This document shows, one piece after another, positions 41,517 to 48,736 of a stretch of 56,828 bases of DNA (its first letter is position 1; every line of letters starts with the position of its first letter). The notes under the pieces are model-generated. The model saw only the letters and a list, made by a program, of their open reading frames with translations. It did not search any database and was not told where the DNA came from. The stretch lies in contig JAFMDN010000006.1 of NCBI GenBank assembly GCA_017857235.1, positions 1-56,828 of the forward strand. Reading direction: 5' to 3'. The position numbers and the translations under genes are program-made. Source of the DNA: Methanobacteriota archaeon (GTDB taxonomy: Archaea > Thermoplasmatota > Thermoplasmata > Thermoplasmatales > GCA-001856825).

Positions 41517-42218
41517 ATGCCACAGGAGAATAAAAATCCTGATCTCAGCAGAAGAAATTTCCTTAAGGCAATGGGTGTGCTAGCTGTCGGTGTTGGAGTA
41601 GCTGGCATCCTGAGGGGGGTAGTGATAGACATCATTCCCCCCAATCAAAATGTTGAATCCGGCTACCCCACACTCCAGTTAGCCTTACCTAATGGTAATC
41701 CAGTCCACACAAGTGATCTAATAGTTAATAACCCACAAATAGTCATTTTCAATTATCCTTTGCAAAATGAACCCAACTTTCTTCTTAGGCTAGGTGATAG
41801 CAACAACAATGATGTTGCAGTACAACCCACTGAAGTTACAATTCCAGCAACAGGTGCTAAATTTACTTCCCCGGGAGGAGCAGGTCCTTACAAATCAGTT
41901 GTAGCTTCTTCGGCCATATGCCAGCATCTTGGATGCGTTCCTCCCGAGATTAGATTTCATCCACCAAATGATACCTCCTACCCCGGAAAAATTCATTGCG
42001 ATTGCCATGGAAGTACTTACGATCCCTACCAGGGGTTCAGTGTTGTGACCGGGCCTACTCAGTCTCCCTTGCCCAATGTGAAATTGGTATATGATGCAAC
42101 AAATGATACATATAGTGCAAGCCTGATGATAGGGCCAGTAATTTACGGGAGAACTTCTGACTTGAGTGGAGGAAATCCAATTTCAGGAAATTCAACGGAG
42201 GTCACAACAATATCCTGA
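41517..42218 (+). CDS. Rieske [2Fe-2S] protein, Tat-exported
   Basis: 233 residues. The N terminus SRRNFLK at 11-17 followed by a hydrophobic stretch is a twin-arginine signal-anchor. Cluster box 1 is C135-QH137-LG-C140 and box 2 C161-D-C163-H164-GS, giving two Cys and two His ligands plus the stabilising disulfide pair. It transfers electrons from quinol at cytochrome b to an extracytoplasmic acceptor, here possibly the adjacent cupredoxin. It lies 9 bp after that gene. Confidence 0.95.
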   Translation: MPQENKNPDLSRRNFLKAMGVLAVGVGVAGILRGVVIDIIPPNQNVESGYPTLQLALPNGNPVHTSDLIVNNPQIVIFNYPLQNEPNFLLRLGDSNNNDVAVQPTEVTIPATGAKFTSPGGAGPYKSVVASSAICQHLGCVPPEIRFHPPNDTSYPGKIHCDCHGSTYDPYQGFSVVTGPTQSPLPNVKLVYDATNDTYSASLMIGPVIYGRTSDLSGGNPISGNSTEVTTIS

Positions 42219-42229
42219 GAGGTATAAAT

Positions 42230-43831
42230 ATGAATGAAGAAAAATCACTAATTGAAAAAATAATGAATGAACCACAGCCAATACCTAGAAAAGTCCCCGA
42301 CTACATGAGAAAAAAAGGGGGGATATGGTATTGGACTGGCGCGATGATAATGATAACGTTCTTCTATGAAGTAATAACAGGAGTGATATTGCTATTTTAT
42401 TATCAGCCTTCTAATGCTTATAATAGCACAATTTCATTTCTGACCCAACCATTTGGAACCATAATTTTGACCACCCATCTCTATGGTGCTTATCTGATGA
42501 TAGCCTTTGTCTATATCCACTTGTTGAGAAACTTGTTTGTTGGGTCCTATAAGAAACCAAGAGGATCCCAGTGGCTGACTGGAGTATTGTTATTAATTTT
42601 AACAGTAGCCGCAGGATATTTCGGATATTCATTGACCGGAGACGTCCTTTCAGCAGATGCAACAGATGTTGGAAGAGGAATTGCGGCTGCTACCCCGTTT
42701 ATAGGTAGCTATTTGGAATTTATATTCTTTGGTGCTGGAACATCTATAGAGTTGTTCCAGAGGTTGGAAGCCTGGCATATTATTATAGCCGGTACCATAT
42801 TTTTACTATTTGCCATACATTTCTACATGGCTGAATACAATACCATAATGCCAGATCCAAAAGAAGCAAATTACAAGGCACCTTTAATAGATAAAGATGA
42901 TAAAAACTACAAACCCTGGTATCCGTACAACTTTATGTACATGATGCAGATTGCATTTTCTACCCTTGCTTTAATTTTGATAATACCTTCAGCTTTTGCC
43001 CTTATACCTAATATTCCGCCTTTGCTATCTCCATTTCCGCAAGTTTCACCCACAAGTCCTTTGGCTTCACAAGTCCCGCCTTACCCCCCATGGTTCCTTT
43101 TGTTTGTTTATAAAGAATTGGATTTTCAATTTGCCTCAGTTATAGGGCCCTTCTGGGCAGTTGCAATATTTACTGGAATGCCATTAATATACCTATTTCT
43201 TATTCCACTAATAGACAGAAACAATGACTTGAAACCATCAAGGAGGCCACTCATTATAGCAACTGGAATTGTAGGAATTTTTTATTACGTTGCCTTATCT
43301 ATTTGGGGAGCATTCAGGCCAGGAGTTCCTGTTCCTAATTCCTTAGCGCTGATATTCTTCGTTATACCTTTAGTGATTATGGTGCCTCTTATCTATTATC
43401 TTGCTGGAAACTTTGAGAAAGAGAAGTATAAGAATCCCAATGCTTGGAAGATCATGGCCCTGGTTTCTATTGCAGGATTCTTTGGATTCCTTAGCGGCAT
43501 GTCGATTTATTCATTAATATCGACAGGTTCTGCTCTTTCCTTAGGTGAAACTGTTGCTTCTTTGGTTTTCCTGGCATTAACAATACTGGCAATATATGCA
43601 GTATACGGAGGAGTAAAAATAAACAAAAATCCAATCAGGATGACAGGAACTGGCTATACTGTATTTGGAGCTGTTTATGGACTTCTAGCTGTTTGGATTT
43701 TCACAATGATTAGCTTCATACCTATGACAAGCACAAGGGATCAGGCTATGATAGGCATAGGTCTTGGAATAATTTTCTTCATTTCAGCAGTATTGACAAA
43801 GATTTACAGAGCTTATGCATATGGAGAGTAG
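42230..43831 (+). CDS. Cytochrome b of a bc1/b6f-like complex
   Basis: A 533-residue polytopic subunit. Four haem ligands occur as H83/H97 (TTHLYGAYLMIAFVYIHLLR) and H183/H197 (AWHIIIAGTIFLLFAIHFYM), each 14 apart. The ef-loop motif normally PEWY reads P286-P-W-F289, so the Glu and Tyr of the quinol-oxidation site are both changed. The C-terminal ~180 residues carry extra helices beyond the core. It follows the Rieske gene by 11 bp. Confidence 0.95.
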   Translation: MNEEKSLIEKIMNEPQPIPRKVPDYMRKKGGIWYWTGAMIMITFFYEVITGVILLFYYQPSNAYNSTISFLTQPFGTIILTTHLYGAYLMIAFVYIHLLRNLFVGSYKKPRGSQWLTGVLLLILTVAAGYFGYSLTGDVLSADATDVGRGIAAATPFIGSYLEFIFFGAGTSIELFQRLEAWHIIIAGTIFLLFAIHFYMAEYNTIMPDPKEANYKAPLIDKDDKNYKPWYPYNFMYMMQIAFSTLALILIIPSAFALIPNIPPLLSPFPQVSPTSPLASQVPPYPPWFLLFVYKELDFQFASVIGPFWAVAIFTGMPLIYLFLIPLIDRNNDLKPSRRPLIIATGIVGIFYYVALSIWGAFRPGVPVPNSLALIFFVIPLVIMVPLIYYLAGNFEKEKYKNPNAWKIMALVSIAGFFGFLSGMSIYSLISTGSALSLGETVASLVFLALTILAIYAVYGGVKINKNPIRMTGTGYTVFGAVYGLLAVWIFTMISFIPMTSTRDQAMIGIGLGIIFFISAVLTKIYRAYAYGE

Positions 43832-45272
43832 TATCAAAAAATCCAATTTTATTCAATTCATTTCTTATTTTTTATTTAATTTATATGTTATTTATGGTTT
43901 AATAAGTGGATATATTTTAGTAACTTCAGATGCTCTAATTCCATTTGTTTTGGCTTTATTAACTGTTGACTCATTGTTTGCATTGGCCATAATATTCAAC
44001 AGGAAAGTAATTTCTCTGTATGTAAGGGGCTTATTCATATTTCTATTGGCTGTTATAGCATTGATGGTACAGGATTTGATTTCAGTAACAGCTGCATTCG
44101 TTTTCATTCCCTTAATTTCATATAGTATAAAATTGGATAATTTTGAGCATTATAAAAGCAAGCTAATTTCTGAAATTTTGGTTATTTTATTTATGGGAAC
44201 TATAGGTAAAATGTACCTTTTAATAACACAGCCATCTCCCGCGGCAATAACCATTGAGTATCTTCCCGACAAGATGTCTGCAATTGGACTACCTACGCCT
44301 ATTACTGAATATTATGGACTTTTTATAACTACTGCCCATGGGGATATTTTAATAGGGCCTTTAGTGTTTTTTGTAATATTTGCTGCCACTGTCTTATTAG
44401 TTGAAAATTACCATCTCATAATTCCACTTTACGTTAAATCTCTTAGAGGGAGTAATAAGATTATGGGAGGGATAGTATCAAGCGGATATGGCGTAGTTGC
44501 TGCGATGAGTTGCCAGTGTGAGAGTGCTATCGCTCTGCTTCCCGCTGTCGCAATTCTTTTACTGAATATTCTCTTGATACCATTTTTTATATTAAGTGTC
44601 ACATTGCTCGCATTTACATATCTCTTCATAATAAAATATTATAATTCTGGAAGACCTAGCTTAATTGTAAAGCCCATAAAAATGAAAACGGAGTTCATAG
44701 TGGCCATCGTTTTATTGCTTATAGTACAGGGACTTTTACCTTTAATACTTTTTTTAAAAGAATATGATAATATTATATATTTCTTCATATACGGAATGGC
44801 TATGATTTTATCAGGATTCCTATTCGGTGATCCTCTAGCAAAGTCCTTTAAGGCAAAATTAAACAAGGTCATAATTTTCATCCTGTTTATTTTATCACTT
44901 ATTAATTCATTGATCTGGTTCTTTCCCTACTTTACCCTCTACGCTTATGAAAACCCCCTCAATTATTCCATAATGTCATATTCCATGTTCCTTTCTGGTT
45001 TTTTGATCGGTATGGTATATGAAGTGGCAGGTGAACATTTAGGAGTATTCTTCCTTGAAGTCTTTTCAGTAGCATTGGGAATAATTCCCATAATTCTCTA
45101 TTACTATGCTTTCACTGTTGGGGTAAGAATATGGAAATTCTGGTCTCTGAATGATCAGATTATCATAAGTTTAATTCTCTGGATAATAATGCTTCCTATA
45201 ATGTGGATTATAACTCAAAAAAGCTTATATGAGGCTTCTAAAAGACTCTTTATTACTTCTTATAAACTTTGA
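43815..45272 (+). CDS. Polytopic membrane protein of the cytochrome b cluster
   Basis: 485 residues with about thirteen hydrophobic segments. A Cys pair C233-x-C235 (SGYGVVAAMSCQCESAIALL) lies at the edge of a helix, and His occurs in TAHGDILIG. Its start overlaps cytochrome b by 17 bp, indicating co-translation. No family is recognised; an assembly or electron-transfer accessory role is suggested only by position. It overlaps tatC (convergent) by 20 bp. Confidence 0.75.
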   Translation: MHMESSIKKSNFIQFISYFLFNLYVIYGLISGYILVTSDALIPFVLALLTVDSLFALAIIFNRKVISLYVRGLFIFLLAVIALMVQDLISVTAAFVFIPLISYSIKLDNFEHYKSKLISEILVILFMGTIGKMYLLITQPSPAAITIEYLPDKMSAIGLPTPITEYYGLFITTAHGDILIGPLVFFVIFAATVLLVENYHLIIPLYVKSLRGSNKIMGGIVSSGYGVVAAMSCQCESAIALLPAVAILLLNILLIPFFILSVTLLAFTYLFIIKYYNSGRPSLIVKPIKMKTEFIVAIVLLLIVQGLLPLILFLKEYDNIIYFFIYGMAMILSGFLFGDPLAKSFKAKLNKVIIFILFILSLINSLIWFFPYFTLYAYENPLNYSIMSYSMFLSGFLIGMVYEVAGEHLGVFFLEVFSVALGIIPIILYYYAFTVGVRIWKFWSLNDQIIISLILWIIMLPIMWIITQKSLYEASKRLFITSYKL

Positions 45273-46050
45273 AAGCTATAAGAGCTCCAATAAAATAGAG
45301 AGTCAATATTACCGTTGCTATAGTAACTTCCATTACTCCTCCTGTTGCTCCGGGAGAAATCAATAAAGCGATGAAAAAAGCACCTATCACTGCATACCTC
45401 CAATTTCTGAACCATACCTCTGGCTTTACTATTTTAAAATAAGAAAGTAGAATTATCACAACTGGTGTCTCAAATGATAATCCTATTCCAATTGAAAGCA
45501 TTAAGATGATACTAATAAAGTTCTTTATTCCCATAGTTGGTTCAACGTTCAAGCTCCTTGATAGAACAAGTATAACTTTAAAAAGTAGCGGAAGTACTAC
45601 CATTATTGAAAAAGCAACACCAATAATAAATAGGGCAATTATCGCAATAGGTGCTAAAATTATGGCCTTCCTCTCCTTTGGGTATAATGCAGGAAGTGAG
45701 AATTTTATTATTTGATAAATCATTAAAGGAATAGTTATAGCCGCTGATATAGAAATGGAGGTGTATGCAATTGTAACAACTGTATCAAATGGACTAATAT
45801 TTATCAAAATAAATCCGGGAGGTACAAGCCTTTTTTCAATGAGGTCGATAACTTTTATGGATATGGAACTATAAAAATCTGGGAATGGATAATACAGTTT
45901 AATCCCATATATTACAGTTTGTTTGAAACCGAATAGAAATGTTAAGAAGAAAATGGCTATGAATAATATTATGCTTGATCTTAATCTACCGATTAATTCA
46001 TCCAAGTATTCTAGAAACTTCCTCGGATTTTCTGGGTTATCTTGTGTCAT
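45253..46050 (-). CDS. tatC: Sec-independent protein translocase TatC
   Basis: A 265-residue receptor for twin-arginine signals with six helices. The N-terminal region FLEYLDELIGRLRSSI matches the family (HLxELRxR type), and the periplasmic loop has PFDTVVTIAYTSI. YPKERKAI precedes helix 3, and FETPVVIILLSYFKIV is typical. With tatA at 39764 it brackets the Rieske/cytochrome b genes. A TATA-like box near 46087-46097 would give a short leader. Confidence 0.94.
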   Translation of the reverse strand: MTQDNPENPRKFLEYLDELIGRLRSSIILFIAIFFLTFLFGFKQTVIYGIKLYYPFPDFYSSISIKVIDLIEKRLVPPGFILINISPFDTVVTIAYTSISISAAITIPLMIYQIIKFSLPALYPKERKAIILAPIAIIALFIIGVAFSIMVVLPLLFKVILVLSRSLNVEPTMGIKNFISIILMLSIGIGLSFETPVVIILLSYFKIVKPEVWFRNWRYAVIGAFFIALLISPGATGGVMEVTIATVILTLYFIGALIAFKVYKK

Positions 46051-46165
46051 TATTCTGTCCCTTTTAATGCCATAATTACATTAACATCATATATGTTTAC
46101 ATAGCGCTTTTCATAATTACTGTATCTGTATATACATTTATTTACTAATGGGAAATTAAGTTTCA

Positions 46166-46786
46166 ATGGGAAATCTAATAATAGCCCTTGATGTAGAAGA
46201 CCCAGAAAATGCTTTGAATATAACCAAGAGTGCCATAGGTCTGGCAGATTATGTGAAAGTAGGATACCCATTAATTCTCAATAGTGGGTTGTCAATAGTA
46301 AGCAAAATTTCTAAAATGGTACCGGTAATAGTTGATTTGAAAATTGCAGATATACCTGATGTTTCTTTCAATATAGCAAATAAAATCATGAGTTATGGTG
46401 CTGCCGGGTTTATAGCTCATGGCTTTGTTGGGAAGGATGTGTTAGAAAGGTTAAGGGTTATAAAGGGAGAGATGTATGTAGTGGCAGAAATGAGCCATCC
46501 AGGAAGCCTTGATTTCATTACTCCTGTCTCAGAGAAAATAGCGCTAATGGCAAGGGAGATCGGGGCAGATGGTCTTGTCGCCCCAGCAACAAGGCCAGAA
46601 AGGATTAAAAGATTAAAGGATATCAGCAAATTGAAGATTATTTCCCCAGGGGTTGGAGCACAGGGAGGTTCGCCCTCGGAAGCCATAAAATGGGGGGCTG
46701 ATTATATTATTGTAGGACGCTCCATTACGAGTAGTAGTAATCCGAAAGAAGCTATATTAAAGTTATTGAATGAGATGAAGCATTAA
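46166..46786 (+). CDS. pyrF: Orotidine 5'-phosphate decarboxylase
   Basis: 206 residues. LIIALDVEDPENAL at the N terminus, the catalytic DLKIADIPD, and the phosphate-binding SPGVGAQGG and YIIVGRSIT. It makes UMP. The gene ends at the first base of the aconitase-X gene, so the three genes 46166-48736 form a tight unit although the pathways differ. The start region repeats AATGGGAAAT at 46147-46156 and 46165-46174; the first copy reads M-G-N-stop. Confidence 0.96.
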   Translation: MGNLIIALDVEDPENALNITKSAIGLADYVKVGYPLILNSGLSIVSKISKMVPVIVDLKIADIPDVSFNIANKIMSYGAAGFIAHGFVGKDVLERLRVIKGEMYVVAEMSHPGSLDFITPVSEKIALMAREIGADGLVAPATRPERIKRLKDISKLKIISPGVGAQGGSPSEAIKWGADYIIVGRSITSSSNPKEAILKLLNEMKH

Positions 46787-47970
46787 TGTTTCTCACCAAA
46801 GATGAGGAAAAGATATTCGATGGAGAGATGGGGGAAGCACAAGCAATTGCCATTAGATTACTGGTATCGATAGGCGAGATAAATGGAGCCGACAGTTTAA
46901 TACCAATAAAATCTGCTCATATTTCCGGTGTTTCTTACAAAAACATAGGTGACGGAGGTTTGAAGTTTCTTAAAAAGATAGCTGACAAAGTAAAAGTTCC
47001 AACAACGTTAAACCCCTTGGGTTTCGATATGGAAAGAAACGGTCCAGTAGAGGTTGACAGGGATTTTAAAGAAAAACAAATGGAAATTATCAAGACTTTC
47101 ATGTCCATGGGCATAAAGGAAAGCTTCACTTGCACCCCATATTATTTTTACCAAAAAACCAGTTATGGGGATCATGTGGCATGGGCCGAGAGTTCCGCCC
47201 TGATCTATGCAAACTCCATTATTGGGGCAAGAACAAACAGGGAAGGCGGGCCATCTGCATTGGCGGCAGCCATAATAGGCAAAACTCCAAATTTTGGATT
47301 ACACTTAGATAAAAACAGGGTTGCAGATTACGAAGTTGAAGTTAATGGAAAATTGGATTATTCCGGTGCAGCAGCCCTTGGTTTGTATTTAGGTACAAAT
47401 TACCCTGGAAAGATTCCCAGGCTAGTTGGTTTTAATTATTTGAGGGATTTCGAGTTGAAAGCTTTTGGAGCAGCCCTGGCAGCATCTTCTGCCACCAGCA
47501 TGTTCCATGTTGAAAATAGAACCCCTGATGATACGCTTAATAGAGGTAAGAAATTTGAGAGAATAGAAATTGATTACAATCAGCTCAAAAATTTGATGGA
47601 AGAAAAATCAAGCAGTGAAAAACCAGAACTCATAGCCATAGGTTGCCCACACCTCAGCAAGGATGAAATTGACTACATAGCTTCTCTTGTCAAAGGCAAA
47701 AAGAAGGATAAAGATGTTGAGGTATTTTTGTTTGCGTCAAGAGAAACAATTAAAAACTCATTTGAGTCGGTAAAAATTATTGAGGAATTCGGAGCTAAAG
47801 TCTTTGCTGACACATGCATGGTTGTAGCACCTCTTAGCAAGAAATATCATAAAACAGCTATAAACTCAGGAAAAGCCTCCTTCTATTTGCCCATGAAGGA
47901 ATATGGTGGTCAGGAAATAATATTTAGAAACTTCAATGACTTATTGAGGTGGGCCGTAGTTGATTATTAA
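46786..47970 (+). CDS. Aconitase X large subunit (phosphomevalonate dehydratase-type)
   Basis: 394 residues of the AcnX (COG1679-like) family. Three Cys that can hold the iron-sulfur cluster are C116 (ESFTCTPYY), C287 (IGCPHLS) and C344 (ADTCMVVAP). Archaeal two-subunit members dehydrate mevalonate 5-phosphate to trans-anhydromevalonate phosphate in the archaeal mevalonate route; bacterial relatives act on cis-3-hydroxy-proline. Which applies here cannot be settled by eye. It overlaps the small-subunit/Nudix gene by 11 bp. Confidence 0.88.
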   Translation: MFLTKDEEKIFDGEMGEAQAIAIRLLVSIGEINGADSLIPIKSAHISGVSYKNIGDGGLKFLKKIADKVKVPTTLNPLGFDMERNGPVEVDRDFKEKQMEIIKTFMSMGIKESFTCTPYYFYQKTSYGDHVAWAESSALIYANSIIGARTNREGGPSALAAAIIGKTPNFGLHLDKNRVADYEVEVNGKLDYSGAAALGLYLGTNYPGKIPRLVGFNYLRDFELKAFGAALAASSATSMFHVENRTPDDTLNRGKKFERIEIDYNQLKNLMEEKSSSEKPELIAIGCPHLSKDEIDYIASLVKGKKKDKDVEVFLFASRETIKNSFESVKIIEEFGAKVFADTCMVVAPLSKKYHKTAINSGKASFYLPMKEYGGQEIIFRNFNDLLRWAVVDY

Positions 47971-48736
47971 TGGTAGAGGTATTTCACCCGGAGTAGCCAA
48001 AGGGAAAATTGCCCTTTGTGATGACTATGTATCCCCCCTAGGAGAGATGGGTAAAGATGGAAGAATAAAATCAGGTAAATGTGAAGACTTAGAGTTCAAA
48101 GGAAAAATTTTCTCCTTTAGAGGGGGAAGAGGATCAACCGTTGGGTCTTATGTACTTTTAGAACTGAAAGAAAATTTAACTTCGCCCATAGGAATAATAA
48201 ATGAAAAAGCTGAACTTGTAGTTTTAACAGGTGCCATTATCTCAGGAATCCCTATGATTGATGGCATTCCCTTGAACATTCTGAAGAACGACGATGATGC
48301 AATAATTGATGGTAAATCTGGAAGATTGGAGCTCTTGAATGTTACTCAAAAAGATGTATCCACAGTTTATCTCTTTCACGGTGATAGACTTCTGGTATTG
48401 CACAGGTCCGATAAAGTATCTTCCTATCAAAATCAATTCAGCGCAATATCAGGGCACATAGAAGAAGGTGAAACTCCTGAGGAAGCTGGCAGGAGGGAAG
48501 TACTCGAAGAAACGGGAATACAGGATATAGAAATCGAGAAGACAGGAAAGCCATTCCCTGTTAGATGGGAAAATATCGTATACATGGTACATCCTATACT
48601 CGCTCGGACTAAATCTGATAAAGTTAACCTTAACTGGGAAAACCAGGAATTCAGATGGATACATATAGATGAGCTAGGTAAATTAAATACTGTTCCTAGA
48701 TTAAAAGAAGCCTTGGAAGAATTAATGAAATTATAA
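47960..48736 (+). CDS. Aconitase X small (swivel) subunit fused to a Nudix hydrolase
   Basis: 258 residues. Residues 1-~127 are the AcnX swivel domain (NGRGISPGVAKGKIAL; FRGGRGSTVGSYVLLEL with the conserved Ser; LTGAIISGIPMIDG). Residues ~132-258 are a complete Nudix domain: the box G165-x5-E171-x7-R179-E-V-L-E-E-T-G-I187 matches GX5EX7REUXEEXGU exactly. Small subunits are normally ~130-140 residues, so the Nudix part is an addition. It is not the type I isopentenyl diphosphate isomerase, which has a diverged box. Substrate is unknown; hydrolysis of an isoprenoid diphosphate or nucleotide is a guess. GTG or TTG-type start: the frame begins at TTG 47960, inside the large-subunit gene. Confidence 0.85.
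   Translation: MIINGRGISPGVAKGKIALCDDYVSPLGEMGKDGRIKSGKCEDLEFKGKIFSFRGGRGSTVGSYVLLELKENLTSPIGIINEKAELVVLTGAIISGIPMIDGIPLNILKNDDDAIIDGKSGRLELLNVTQKDVSTVYLFHGDRLLVLHRSDKVSSYQNQFSAISGHIEEGETPEEAGRREVLEETGIQDIEIEKTGKPFPVRWENIVYMVHPILARTKSDKVNLNWENQEFRWIHIDELGKLNTVPRLKEALEELMKL

Noticed and set aside
46148-46159. Upstream micro-frame M-G-N-stop before pyrF as a regulatory uORF
   Set aside because: The TATA-like box suggests transcription starts near 46161, after this frame, so it would not be in the message.
47960-48736. Nudix part as type I isopentenyl diphosphate isomerase
   Set aside because: It carries a perfect hydrolase-type Nudix box, whereas the isomerase has a diverged box and an active-site Cys that is not seen here.
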